This document shows, in pieces, positions 8,473 through 17,718 of a DNA stretch of 58,579 nt; position 1 is the first letter of the stretch, and each line of letters starts with the position of its first letter. This stretch comes from an uncultured Coriobacteriaceae bacterium (GTDB lineage Bacteria; Actinomycetota; Coriobacteriia; Coriobacteriales; Atopobiaceae): assembly GCA_902803315.1 (NCBI GenBank), contig CADCPM010000002.1, positions 1-58,579 of the forward strand. Reading direction: 5' to 3'. The notes beneath the pieces are model-generated. The model was not told the DNA's origin. It searched no databases and saw nothing but the letters and a program-made list of their open reading frames with translations. A program made the position numbers and the translations under genes.

Positions 8473-10143
8473 CTACTGCTCTTCCACCTCGAGCTTTGCA
8501 AGGGTGTTCATCATGGCGGGAATTACCTGCTTCTTGCGGCTTACCACGCCGGGTAGCACGGCCATGCCGTCTGCCGCCTCTACGTCAAACGCACGAGCGC
8601 ATAGGTGCTCGGCGCCCTCGCCCCAATACAGCATCTCGGTCGTTTGGCTCTTGATGTCCGTGAACATGTAGAAGATCATGGGAACGTCCTTGACCTTGGC
8701 CGCCGCCTCGAAATACGGAGCGAGCAACTCCTCGCCTGCCTTGCGGCTGTTCTCGGTCATGTAGGAACCTTGCCCCACGCCAAAGCTCACGTTGCCACGG
8801 CTGAAGATCTTGAAGTCGGAGTTGAATACCTCTTCCGCAGTGCGTCCCTCCAAATCGGCACCGGCGTCAAACATGGCATCGCTATAGGCATCGGGATCCT
8901 CGCCACAGATCTTGGCAAGCTCCTTGCCCACGAACTCGTCGCGCGGCGTGCAGGTGGGAGAGCGGAAGCACAGGGTGTCGGAAAGAATCGCGCTCATCAT
9001 AAGACCGGCGATATTGGCAGGAATCTCGATGCCATTCTCTTGGAACATCTCGTAGATAATGGTGCAGGTGCAGCCCACAGGCTGTAGACGATAGAAGATG
9101 GGGCCAGGGGTCTCGAGCGTCCCCACGCGGTGGTGGTCTATGACCTCCAGAATTTCCGCTTCTTCCATGCCGTCCACCATCTGCGAAACCTCGGCGTGAT
9201 CGACCAAGATCACATTCTTCTTCTTGGGATTGACCAGGTCGCCCGACCCAATGAGCGTAAAGTAGTGACCGTCCTCGTCCGATACGGGGAAGAAGCGATG
9301 GCCGGTGGATGCCATGACCTTTTGTGCCTCTTCCACCGCGGTGTTCATCGAGAAGGACTCGGTCTCGCCCGCGGGAAGCATCTTGGCGCACACGGGAAGC
9401 GCCATGGTAACAAGGCGAGCGGCCGCATACGTATCGTATGGCGTGCCGATGATTACGGCACCGCGGTCTTCGGCGAGCTTCTTTATGGGATCGGTCACAT
9501 CGGCCTCGCAGCACACGATGAGGCAAGCCGCACCTTGCTCCAACGCGAAAGCCTGCGCCTTGAAGCGGTTGGTCACAAGCACGGTATCACCTGGTTTTAC
9601 CACGCCCGCCATGGCCTTGGGTGTGGTGCCCACGCACACCTGACCGCCATCGATGCAACCCGTGGGATCGCCTACGATCATGGTTCCCTGCAACGTGTCG
9701 AGGAGGTTTACGTACGGCGTGTGTGCCGTACCCAACGACTCACGATCCAAGATGTCCATGTTTGCGTTTGCCACATCCTGGACGGCAATAATGCCCTGCA
9801 GCATACGCTTGCCATCGGTAATGGGCAAGGTGCCCACGCCCTCTTCACGCATGAGGTTCCAAGCCACAAAGAGGCTCGTCTGAGCATCGATGCCCGCCGT
9901 CTCGCTCAGGCTTAGATCCTTGAGCTGTGGGCGCACGCTCGTAATAAGGCGCGGCTCATCAAAGCCAAAGTGCTTAAGTGCATAGCCTGTCTCGCGGTTT
10001 ACCGCACCGGCGCGACGAGCCTCATACACCGTGCTTTGGTCCAGCCGGTTCTTGAGGTAAGCGTAGCTAATGGCAGCGCAGATACTATCGGTATCGGGGT
10101 TGAGGTGGCCAATAACGTTGACCTTGCGAACAGAATTCGGCAT
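8473..10143 (-). CDS. ppaC: Manganese-dependent inorganic pyrophosphatase with CBS-DRTGG-CBS insert (copy 2)
   Basis: A 556-residue paralogue of the enzyme at 3203-4879 with the same domain order: GHLNPDTDS at the N-terminus, the CBS/DRTGG insert, IDHHRVGT, FRSPTCTP and SRKKQVIP. All expected metal ligands are kept. The two proteins are close through the catalytic parts and differ more in the CBS/DRTGG insert, which suggests different nucleotide control rather than different chemistry. The ATG has GGAGC six bases upstream. Its upstream region (10144-10346) is shared with no other gene and leads into a long hairpin element. Whether both copies are needed is unknown. Confidence 0.93.
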   Translation of the reverse strand: MPNSVRKVNVIGHLNPDTDSICAAISYAYLKNRLDQSTVYEARRAGAVNRETGYALKHFGFDEPRLITSVRPQLKDLSLSETAGIDAQTSLFVAWNLMREEGVGTLPITDGKRMLQGIIAVQDVANANMDILDRESLGTAHTPYVNLLDTLQGTMIVGDPTGCIDGGQVCVGTTPKAMAGVVKPGDTVLVTNRFKAQAFALEQGAACLIVCCEADVTDPIKKLAEDRGAVIIGTPYDTYAAARLVTMALPVCAKMLPAGETESFSMNTAVEEAQKVMASTGHRFFPVSDEDGHYFTLIGSGDLVNPKKKNVILVDHAEVSQMVDGMEEAEILEVIDHHRVGTLETPGPIFYRLQPVGCTCTIIYEMFQENGIEIPANIAGLMMSAILSDTLCFRSPTCTPRDEFVGKELAKICGEDPDAYSDAMFDAGADLEGRTAEEVFNSDFKIFSRGNVSFGVGQGSYMTENSRKAGEELLAPYFEAAAKVKDVPMIFYMFTDIKSQTTEMLYWGEGAEHLCARAFDVEAADGMAVLPGVVSRKKQVIPAMMNTLAKLEVEEQ

Positions 10144-10346
10144 AGCTGCTCCTTACGCATAGATTTGCACACACTCATAAACATAGCCCTAGACCGTTAT
10201 TCCATGGCCATCAGACCCGCAAACGAACGAATCGGGCGGTAAGAAGCATGCAGCGACGCTGTTCGTTAGCGCCCGTTCTATGCAGGCGTACGTTTATGAG
10301 CGCTCGATGCGGAGGAGCGCCGAGGCAAAGGGCCACAGCTTCCAGA

Positions 10347-10468
10347 GTTACTGTTCAGACCCCCGCGCCTTCGCCGGTCCCGCATGCGGCTCCGCGCTCG
10401 CTTCGTTCGCTCACTTCGTGAGTCGCCGCTTGCGATCCGGGCAAAGGCGCGGGGGTCTGAACAGTAAC
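10347..10468. repeat. Long hairpin element with conserved core (family A, site 1)
   Basis: Perfect 25-bp arms (10347-10371 and 10444-10468) enclose a 72-base core with CGCATGCGGCTCC, GCTCGCTTCG and CACTTCGTGAGTCGCC. The same core, in reverse orientation and with different arms, occurs at 13609-13729, so the MBOAT-SGNH pair is bracketed by inverted copies. The remaining sequence of the 10144-10575 gap holds no gene that I can support. Confidence 0.9.
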
Positions 10469-10575
10469 CTTCCAGGCACCACTCTTTTGGAATACGGACA
10501 AGGCCCGCCCTCCTTAAGCATACGCGGTGTGGTACCATATTTCATTCAAATGGACCTAGCGAGTCGAGGCCTTCC

Positions 10576-12171
10576 GTGGAACTCATTTCACTTAACTTCG
10601 CCTTTGTTCTAATAGCGATTCTGTTGGCGTACTACGCAGTAGGGCGCTTTGCACCCTCTCGGCAATGGATCGTGCTGCTTCTGGGCAGCATCGTATTCTA
10701 TGGGCTGGCAGGCGGGTGGCCACTGCTGGTGTGGGTCATCGTCATAGCCCTCGTTACCTGGGGCGCGGGTATCTGGCTCAACAAATTGGAAACCGCTGGC
10801 AAAGCCGCGCGCAAGGAAGCGAAGGGGCGCGAGGCGAAAAAGGCCGTCAAGGCCCGTTTCGTACGCAAGAAGCGATTCGTTCTTATTGGAGCCCTTGCAG
10901 TGTGCGTCGGGATACTGGGCTATTTTAAGTATTGGAACGTGCTGCTTTCGTATGCGGGACTCACGGAAAGCCCCACCAGCCTGGGGATTTTGCTCCCCTT
11001 GGGCATATCGTTCTACACCTTCCAATCTTTGGGCTATCTCATAGATTCCTACAACGCAAAGTACGAGCCACAAACGAACTTTGCGCGATATCTCTTGTTC
11101 ATCTCGTGGTTCCCACAAATGATCCAAGGACCAATCAATCGCTACGACGCCATGTCATCGCAGCTCTTTAAGGCTCGTCATGCAGATTCGGAAGGCATAA
11201 GGCGCGCCCTCGTGCGCTTGGGCTTTGGCCTGATGAAGAAGATTGCCATAGCAAACGTGCTGTCGGGCGTGGTACAGGCAGTTTTCGTTACGGCAGCGGG
11301 CCCCAACATCCCAGGCTCTTTAGCTATCTATGGCGTGCTTGCCTACTCCATACAAATGTATGCGGACTTCTCGGGCGGCATCGACATCGTAGAGGGCGTT
11401 TCCGAGCTCTTTGGCATTCAGATGGCACAGAATTTCCGTCAGCCATATTTCTCCGTCAGCCTCGCCGATTTTTGGCGGCGCTGGCACATGTCGCTGGGCG
11501 CATGGGTACGCGACTACGTGTTTTACCCGTTGGCCGTTACCGCTCCCAGTCGCAGGTTCGGCAAGTGGGCAGGCAAGCATTTGGGCCGCCACGCAGGTAG
11601 GACGCTTCCGGCATGCGTGGCCAACATAATCGTGTTCCTTCTGGTGGGCCTCTGGCATGGCGCCGAGATGCACTACGTGGTTTGGGGCCTGTACAATGGC
11701 GTGGTAGTGGCTCTTTCGGACTTGTGCTCGCCACTCTTCGACTGGATGGTAAACAAGCTCCACGTAAAGCGAGAGTCAACGTGGTTTCGCGTCTTCTCCA
11801 TCGTCCGCACCTTTGTGATTGTGTGCATCGGTCGCTTCTTCGACTGCTTTGCGCTGGTGGGAGATTCATTCCTGGCTTTGCGCAATGTAGTCATGGGTCA
11901 TGCGTACATTCCGCTCACCCAGGCACTCGAACTCTATGGCGCCTCTCATCCCGAGAAGCTCGGGTTCAACTACCCAACCATTGCGGCTTGCCTCATCCTC
12001 GTAGTTGTCGACGTTATGTACGAACGCGGCCGCGACGTGCGAACGGACGTATTGAACTGGCGTCTGCCAGTTCGCGTTGCGCTGTATCTAATCGTTATCT
12101 TAATAACGCTTGCCTCCGTGTCGTACGACACGTCCAATGGTGGAGGGGGGTTCCTCTATGCCAACTTCTAG
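10576..12171 (+). CDS. MBOAT-family O-acyltransferase (DltB/AlgI/PatA-like)
   Basis: A 531-residue multi-pass membrane protein that moves acyl groups across the membrane and onto surface polymers. Hydrophobic segments span most of the sequence, with one basic cytoplasmic loop near residues 75-95 rich in Lys and Arg. The MBOAT features are present: PLGISFYTFQSLGYLID, YADFSGGIDI, FWRRWHMSL, and the catalytic region LWHGAEMHYVVWG with His361 and His366. The GTG start has GAGG six bases upstream. The last 14 bases overlap the SGNH gene, as expected for partners made together. An acyl carrier protein follows the SGNH gene. A 3' fragment of a second MBOAT gene survives at 6384-6473. The acyl group and acceptor are unknown. 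Confidence 0.92.
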   Translation: MELISLNFAFVLIAILLAYYAVGRFAPSRQWIVLLLGSIVFYGLAGGWPLLVWVIVIALVTWGAGIWLNKLETAGKAARKEAKGREAKKAVKARFVRKKRFVLIGALAVCVGILGYFKYWNVLLSYAGLTESPTSLGILLPLGISFYTFQSLGYLIDSYNAKYEPQTNFARYLLFISWFPQMIQGPINRYDAMSSQLFKARHADSEGIRRALVRLGFGLMKKIAIANVLSGVVQAVFVTAAGPNIPGSLAIYGVLAYSIQMYADFSGGIDIVEGVSELFGIQMAQNFRQPYFSVSLADFWRRWHMSLGAWVRDYVFYPLAVTAPSRRFGKWAGKHLGRHAGRTLPACVANIIVFLLVGLWHGAEMHYVVWGLYNGVVVALSDLCSPLFDWMVNKLHVKRESTWFRVFSIVRTFVIVCIGRFFDCFALVGDSFLALRNVVMGHAYIPLTQALELYGASHPEKLGFNYPTIAACLILVVVDVMYERGRDVRTDVLNWRLPVRVALYLIVILITLASVSYDTSNGGGGFLYANF

Positions 12172-13582
12172 CCAAAAGGACGCAGACAAGAATCAAGGCG
12201 AGCGTGCGACCAAGAGGCGACGCCTTTCTCCCCTATGGGCCGCAATCATCCTGCTTGTGCTGGCGCTCATTCCCCTCAACATAGCGCTTAGTCTGGCTCT
12301 TGAGCCCTACGGGACGCAGAGCGAGCTCGCATGGACCGACTACCGTCAGGCCGAAGATGTGGACACGCTGTTCATAGGAACTTCGGCTTCGGCAAACGCC
12401 TTGGACCCACAGGCATTCGATACGGTGCTGGGTTCGCATTCCTATAATCTGGCCACCCCCAGCCAGTCGCTCCACGAGAGCCTTACCGCAATAAAGGCCG
12501 TCTCGAAAGACCACAATCTTAAACGCGTGGTTATGCTTTTGGGATACGAAACAATGGTCATAGAGCCACGCTTTGCTTACGCTGTTCCTTTTGTCCAGGC
12601 AAAGGGCTTGGGCGAAAGGCCCCTCCAGGCCGCCGTCAGCATGGCTGAGCTATACACATACGACTATTACTTCACGCACGCATGCTCCCTCTTGGGAATC
12701 TTCCCCTGGGCTTATGTGCACGTAGACCTCACCCCCTCTCGCATCACCGAAAACGTAAAGAACCGACTGCGCTATGACGTACGCGAGGCAAGCTTGGCAT
12801 ACGCGCGCAAGTACGACCCCACCTGGGAGTATCGTGGGCGTGGGTTTGGCTCCTATACCGATACGCTCAAGGCATCCGACATGAGTGAGGGAATTACCTC
12901 TGCGAGCACGGAGGCGCCATTCAGCTCAGAAAACCTTAAATCCCTCGAACAGCTATGCTCGTGGTGCCATGAGCAGGGAATAGAGCTGTATGTGTTTGGA
13001 GCGCCCTATCGGCCTGCGTCCGTTTTGGTATACGGCGATCAATACCCCACCCGCATGGAAGGGCTGAAGGAAATAATCGCACGCCATGGAGCGCATTTCT
13101 TCGACCTCAACATGCTGCGGCCCGACATACTGAGCCTATCGCTCAGCGACTTTCGTGATACCCGCCACCTGAGCAGCAATGGTGCCCCAAAGGCAACCGA
13201 ACTTGTGGCTCAATACATCGGCCAACTAGAGCGCGGCGAAAGTATAGACAGTTGCTTCTTTGGCTATGACGGCGCCAGCTGGCAGCAGTGGTGCAACACC
13301 ATCGACTTCGTGGATGCGGTGAGCTACTCTTCGGAGCTGGTCGCAGGGGGCGGTATGGAGATTGTTGCCAAGGCATATACTGGTCCCAATACACCCGTTG
13401 AGTATCGTTTGGACATGCACGATCCCGCTACTGGCAAATGGGTGACCGTCCAAGACTGGAATGATAGCCCGCGCTTTGTTTTGAATGACGGCAGCGGTCA
13501 CGCACACATCCGCGTCTACGCACGCGCGGCGGGCGGACAGGAGGACGGCGACCGATACATGGAGGGCACGATCGTCTGGTAG
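12158..13582 (+). CDS. Membrane-anchored SGNH hydrolase (DltD/AlgJ-like), operon copy
   Basis: The 474-residue partner of the preceding MBOAT. It has a basic, hydrophilic N-tail (1-24), one membrane segment (about 26-48), and an SGNH domain with FIGTSASAN (likely nucleophile Ser76) and a DTRH motif in the C-terminal third. A beta-rich tail of about 100 residues follows. The ATG sits inside the last codons of the MBOAT gene with GGAGGGGGG upstream, so translation is probably coupled. It is paralogous to the protein encoded at 5012-6394. By analogy with DltD and AlgJ/PatB it should act outside the membrane in acyl transfer or proof-reading; this is inference. Confidence 0.88.
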   Translation: MPTSSQKDADKNQGERATKRRRLSPLWAAIILLVLALIPLNIALSLALEPYGTQSELAWTDYRQAEDVDTLFIGTSASANALDPQAFDTVLGSHSYNLATPSQSLHESLTAIKAVSKDHNLKRVVMLLGYETMVIEPRFAYAVPFVQAKGLGERPLQAAVSMAELYTYDYYFTHACSLLGIFPWAYVHVDLTPSRITENVKNRLRYDVREASLAYARKYDPTWEYRGRGFGSYTDTLKASDMSEGITSASTEAPFSSENLKSLEQLCSWCHEQGIELYVFGAPYRPASVLVYGDQYPTRMEGLKEIIARHGAHFFDLNMLRPDILSLSLSDFRDTRHLSSNGAPKATELVAQYIGQLERGESIDSCFFGYDGASWQQWCNTIDFVDAVSYSSELVAGGGMEIVAKAYTGPNTPVEYRLDMHDPATGKWVTVQDWNDSPRFVLNDGSGHAHIRVYARAAGGQEDGDRYMEGTIVW

Positions 13583-13608
13583 GTGTGCAGGCTGTAAGCT
13601 CTAAGCCT

Positions 13609-13729
13609 GTTACACAGTTCACGCCCAGCGCCTTTGTCCGGACCGCAAGCGGCGACTCACGAACTGAGCGACCGAAGCGAGCGTGGAGCCGCATGCGGGA
13701 CCGGTGAAGGCTCGGGCGTGAACTGTAAC
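13609..13729. repeat. Long hairpin element with conserved core (family A, site 2, inverted)
   Basis: Arms 13609-13626 and 13714-13729 pair over 16 bp with a 2-base bulge. The core is the reverse complement of the core at 10372-10443 with few changes, while the arms are unrelated in sequence. It separates the SGNH gene from the carrier-protein gene. Confidence 0.88.
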
Positions 13730-13834
13730 CTAAGCCTAGCCTGCTTTTGCGAAGCTCTGGTTCCGCTCAAGCGCTCAAAGCGCTAGCATGTATACCACAA
13801 GATCAATTTCCACCACGCCGCTAGGAGGCCAGCC

Positions 13835-14077
13835 ATGAACATCGCGCTCGACGACGTTATTGAGATGCTCGAGGACATTCAGGAAGACATTGACTACGAA
13901 ACCTGCACGACCCTCATAGACGACCACATGCTGGACTCATTCGACATTCTTGCCATTGTGAGTGCCGCAGACGACGAATTTGACATCGCCATTCCCGCAA
14001 AGGACATTATCCCCGACAACTTCAACAGCGCCGAGGCTCTTTGCGCCCTTCTTAATCGCCTGGCCGACGAGGACTAA
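13835..14077 (+). CDS. Acyl / D-alanyl carrier protein
   Basis: An 80-residue acidic protein with the 4'-phosphopantetheine attachment motif DSFD (Ser35) and the helix pattern of a carrier protein. It resembles DltC-type carriers more than fatty-acid ACP: the motif is DSFDI rather than DSLD, and there is no fab gene nearby. With the MBOAT and SGNH genes upstream it makes a B-D-C set. No DltA-like adenylating ligase is present in the window, so the loading enzyme must be elsewhere. The start has AGGAGG upstream. AcpS, which would attach the cofactor, is encoded at 35469-35990. Confidence 0.87.
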   Translation: MNIALDDVIEMLEDIQEDIDYETCTTLIDDHMLDSFDILAIVSAADDEFDIAIPAKDIIPDNFNSAEALCALLNRLADED

Positions 14078-14078
14078 A

Positions 14079-14111
14079 GCTGACAAGGGAACAACTCGCT
14101 TGTCGGCTTTT
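14079..14111 (+). terminator. Intrinsic terminator after the carrier-protein gene
   Basis: A 9-bp stem (14079-14087 with 14099-14107, one G-T pair) followed by TTTT closes the putative acylation operon. Confidence 0.8.
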
Positions 14112-14217
14112 ACCGCTTACCGCACGGCGAGTAAGCTGCCAAGCCCACGTGGAGAAGCGCTAAACTGAAACAAACAGCAATGGTCGCAACGACCGCCCGC
14201 GTTCTGAGGAGCTAGCT

Positions 14218-15270
14218 ATGTCTGTTTACGCGCTTGACTTTGGCACCACGAGCACTGGCATGCCCACTCACCTCTACCGCCTCAAAAACGCAGCAGGCAT
14301 GGAGGTGGACATCACCGATATTGGTGCCTCGATTGTGGCGGTTCGCCTTCCTCGCGAGGACGGTACGCTGCTGGACGTGGCATTGGGCTACGACGAACCC
14401 GGTCGCTATGAGCATAACGATCCCTTCCTGGGTACGGTAGTGGGTCGCTGCGCCAACCGAGTCGCCGGGGCAAGCTTTGAGCTGGACGGCCGGACATACG
14501 AACTCACGGCAAACGAGGGCCAAAACACCCTGCACAGCGGGCGGGACATGTGGTCCGCACGCCTATGGGATGGCGCAACCATTGGCAAGAAGGGCGACCG
14601 CCGCAAGGGCGCACATGCCGATACCGCCATCTTTGGGCTCTTGTCGCCCGATGGCGACCAGGGATTTCCCGGCGAGCTGGACGTGCGCGTGACCTATCGC
14701 CTTACCGACGACAACGAGCTCGTGATAACGTACGACGCACAGCCTGGCCTGAGCACGATCGTCAACCTCACGAACCACTCGTATTGGAACCTCAATGGCC
14801 ATACAAGCGGAAGCGTGCTGGACCACATGCTGCACGTTGCCGCTGAATACTACACGCCTACGGGCCCGGGCAACATACCCGACGGCAGGAAGGTTAAGGT
14901 CGCAGGTACCCCCTTTGACTTCCGTGCCCAAAAGCGCCTGGGGCAAGACCTAACGAACCGTCTTAGCGGCTACGACCACAATTACCTGCTCGATACTGGT
15001 GGCAGGCTCAAGTTGGTGGCAACGCTCGTTGGCGACAAAACGGGAATACGCATGGACGTGAGCAGCGACCTGCCCGCCCTGCAGGTGTACACCGGCCAGC
15101 TGCTCGACGTAGACAACGCCAAAGAGGGCGCTCGCTACGACGCCTTTGCGGGCATCGCGCTCGAGACCCAGTATGTGCCCGACGCCATTCACCACAAAGC
15201 GTTCGAACAACCGGTATTCTCTCCCGAGAAGCCGTTCCACAGTCGAACCACGTTCCGCTTTGCCTGGTAA
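14218..15270 (+). CDS. galM: Aldose 1-epimerase (galactose mutarotase)
   Basis: Interconverts alpha and beta anomers of hexoses in the cytoplasm. The 350 residues carry the family motifs: GRCANRVAGASF, NEGQNTLHSG, the catalytic His region NLTNHSYWNL, DHNYLLD, and the late GIALETQYVPDAIHH that includes the catalytic Glu. The start has GAGGAGC upstream. It stands 140 bp after the terminator of the carrier gene and is followed 14 bp later by the DUF3160 gene, so the two may share a transcript although no functional link is obvious. Confidence 0.93.
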   Translation: MSVYALDFGTTSTGMPTHLYRLKNAAGMEVDITDIGASIVAVRLPREDGTLLDVALGYDEPGRYEHNDPFLGTVVGRCANRVAGASFELDGRTYELTANEGQNTLHSGRDMWSARLWDGATIGKKGDRRKGAHADTAIFGLLSPDGDQGFPGELDVRVTYRLTDDNELVITYDAQPGLSTIVNLTNHSYWNLNGHTSGSVLDHMLHVAAEYYTPTGPGNIPDGRKVKVAGTPFDFRAQKRLGQDLTNRLSGYDHNYLLDTGGRLKLVATLVGDKTGIRMDVSSDLPALQVYTGQLLDVDNAKEGARYDAFAGIALETQYVPDAIHHKAFEQPVFSPEKPFHSRTTFRFAW

Positions 15271-15284
15271 GAAGGAGGCGCCGA

Positions 15285-17717
15285 ATGTTTTGTCCGCAAT
15301 GCGGCAACGATTTGCCCGACGGAGCGAGGTTTTGTGACAAGTGCGGGCATCAGCTGCCTAACGCCACTCCAGCAGATGAGCCTGTCCGTCCTCAGGCCAA
15401 GACGCCCGAAGGCGACACAGCGCAAACGCCGCGGAGTGCACCGCACAACAAGACGGTCTTCGCGCTTGCGGCAGTCGCGGCAGTTCTTGCCGTGGCTGTT
15501 ATAGCGGTGCTCGTAGTTATTCTTAAGCCAGCACAGCAGCCAGCAGAAAGCGGCGACAAAGGCGGAGCGAGCACGCAGGTGTCTGCGGCTGGCGGATACG
15601 TCCCCTCCGTCGTGGATCCCAAGACCGGGCAGGAAGTGCGTGCAATCGAGCGTCCCGTACTCTTGGCATCCTTAAAGGATGCTGCGCCTTCCTCGCTGGC
15701 CAGCACCGCAAGCAATGCCACAGCCCATCCCAAAGCGGCATCCGTTACGGTGAGTCCAGGGCTCAGCAACGTCATCAACGCAAACAATCTTTACCTTGCC
15801 GACGACGTCAAGGAATTGCTCCAGCAAAACGGCTTTGTTGTGGACGATCGCATGGGCCACGACGAGTTCTTCGAGGTCTACGAGAGCAATCGCTACCAAA
15901 AGGTCCCCAATTTCGTAACGGTTGACTCACTTATGCACACGTACCACCTGTACTTTCAGCACCTTCAAAAGAACACCGAGCGTGACCATCTGGCTGCCGC
16001 CATCCAAGGCATGAGCCAACAGCTTTTGCAGACCAGCGAAGAGCAGCTCAAGGCACTCAAAGGCACAGAATGGGAAGGCGCCGCAAAGCGAAACGTCGCC
16101 TTCTTCGCAGTCGGAGCCTCCCTACAGGACGACGCTGTCAAGGTTCCTTCCGAGGTTGCCGACGTCGTAAAGGCCGAGCTATCCAACATCCAAAATGCAT
16201 CGGGCATTTCCCAGAGCGCCATAACCGGCAACCAAGAGGACTACTCCCAGTATCAAGTTCGCGGCTACTACGAGGGCAACGACACCCTCGAGCGCTATTT
16301 CCGCACCATGATGTGGTACGGGCGGCTGAACTTCAAGCAAAAGGACGAGGACCTTGATCGCAGCGCCCTGCTTATGACGCTGGCCTTGCAAGGCGATGCT
16401 CTCAAGCGATGGGAAGCCGTGTACGCCGTTACGAGCTTCTTTGCCGGCGCAAGCGATGACTGCGGGTACTACGAGTACCAGCCGCTCGTCACGGCCGCGT
16501 ACGGCGAGGGAGTAACTGCCGACAAGCTGGCTGGCAACAGCGAGGCGTGGCAGCACTTCCATCAGCTGTCTGCCGCAATGCCCGCTCCGCAAATCAATTC
16601 GGTGCCGCTGTCCCAAGGTGACGACCCCACCGCAAGCCGCACGGAGGCTGAGAAGGGCTTCCGGCTGATGGGACAACGCTTCACGCTGGACGAGATGATA
16701 TTCAACGAACTCGTAAACCCGCAGGTGGGAGAAAATACCAGTGGGCAACACCGGAATCTGCCCGATGCCCTGGATGTGCCCGCGGCACTTGGCTCCGACG
16801 AGGCGCTGCAAATAACCCAATCGCGCGGAGCAAGCGCCTATGCGAAATACGACCAAAACATGCAGGAACTGCGTTCCACCCTTACCAACGAGGACGACCC
16901 GCGCTGGCAGGCAAGCCTTTATAGCCAGTGGCTCTACACCATCAACCCTCTGCTCGCAAAGAAGAGCGAAGGCTACCCCACCTTCATGCAAACGTCCCAG
17001 TGGGCACGCAAGAGCCTGCAGTCGTATATGGGTAGCTACACCGAGCTCAAGCACGATACAATCCTCTATGCCAAGCAGATAATGGCCGAAGGCGGCGGCG
17101 GTCCCAACGGCGAAGTAGATGATCGCGGCTACGTCGAGCCAGAGCCCACCGTATTCAGCCGATTGGCGACGCTTACCGCCGCAACCAAGGAAGGTCTTTC
17201 GGGCTTCAGCCTCTTAAGCAGCGAAGACTCTTCGAACCTCGATCTTCTGAACCAGCTGGCCAGCCAGCTTTCGACCATCGCGAGCAAGGAGCTAACGGGC
17301 GAGAAGGTAAGCGACGACGAGTTTGAGCTTATCCGCAGCTACGGCGTGCAACTTGAGCATTTCTGGCAGGAAGTGTACAAGGAGGAGGCCGGAAAGGAAA
17401 AGTTCACCACTCGCGAGTTCCCCTGTGCCATTGTTGCCGACATCGCCACCAACGGCGAGGCTGGCACCACGTTGGAGGTCGGCACCGGCAAGGCCAAGAC
17501 CATGTATGTGGTTGTGGACGTGGAAGGATCGCCTCGCATCGCTTCCGGCTCGGTATTCAGCTTCTATCAGTTTGAACAGCCAATAAGCGATCGCCTTACC
17601 GACACCAAGTGGCGCCAGATGATGGGCATTGAGCCTGCCCAAGACGGACGCACCGTCAACAAGCCCAGCAAGCAGCTGGAAGATTGGACGAACGACTTTA
17701 CGATAAGCGTGCAGTAG
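15285..17717 (+). CDS. DUF3160 protein with zinc ribbon and membrane anchor
   Basis: An 810-residue protein. It opens with a zinc-ribbon (Cys3, Cys6, Cys17, Cys20), then a polar linker, one membrane segment at about 58-80, a Ser/Ala/Gly-rich stalk, and a large extracytoplasmic domain from about 150 that resembles DUF3160. Conserved-looking stretches include VTVDSLMHTYHLYFQHL, YEYQPLV and the C-terminal FSFYQFEQPISDRL. The family function is not established. A lipoprotein gene begins 1 bp after the stop, so translation is likely coupled and the two may work together at the cell surface. The cytoplasmic zinc ribbon makes a signalling or assembly role possible, but this is speculation. Confidence 0.8.
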   Translation: MFCPQCGNDLPDGARFCDKCGHQLPNATPADEPVRPQAKTPEGDTAQTPRSAPHNKTVFALAAVAAVLAVAVIAVLVVILKPAQQPAESGDKGGASTQVSAAGGYVPSVVDPKTGQEVRAIERPVLLASLKDAAPSSLASTASNATAHPKAASVTVSPGLSNVINANNLYLADDVKELLQQNGFVVDDRMGHDEFFEVYESNRYQKVPNFVTVDSLMHTYHLYFQHLQKNTERDHLAAAIQGMSQQLLQTSEEQLKALKGTEWEGAAKRNVAFFAVGASLQDDAVKVPSEVADVVKAELSNIQNASGISQSAITGNQEDYSQYQVRGYYEGNDTLERYFRTMMWYGRLNFKQKDEDLDRSALLMTLALQGDALKRWEAVYAVTSFFAGASDDCGYYEYQPLVTAAYGEGVTADKLAGNSEAWQHFHQLSAAMPAPQINSVPLSQGDDPTASRTEAEKGFRLMGQRFTLDEMIFNELVNPQVGENTSGQHRNLPDALDVPAALGSDEALQITQSRGASAYAKYDQNMQELRSTLTNEDDPRWQASLYSQWLYTINPLLAKKSEGYPTFMQTSQWARKSLQSYMGSYTELKHDTILYAKQIMAEGGGGPNGEVDDRGYVEPEPTVFSRLATLTAATKEGLSGFSLLSSEDSSNLDLLNQLASQLSTIASKELTGEKVSDDEFELIRSYGVQLEHFWQEVYKEEAGKEKFTTREFPCAIVADIATNGEAGTTLEVGTGKAKTMYVVVDVEGSPRIASGSVFSFYQFEQPISDRLTDTKWRQMMGIEPAQDGRTVNKPSKQLEDWTNDFTISVQ

Positions 17718-17718
17718 C

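Noticed and set aside
10280..10612. Plus-strand frame across the family A element before the MBOAT gene
   Set aside because: It merely reads through the palindrome; no ribosome site and no recognisable protein.
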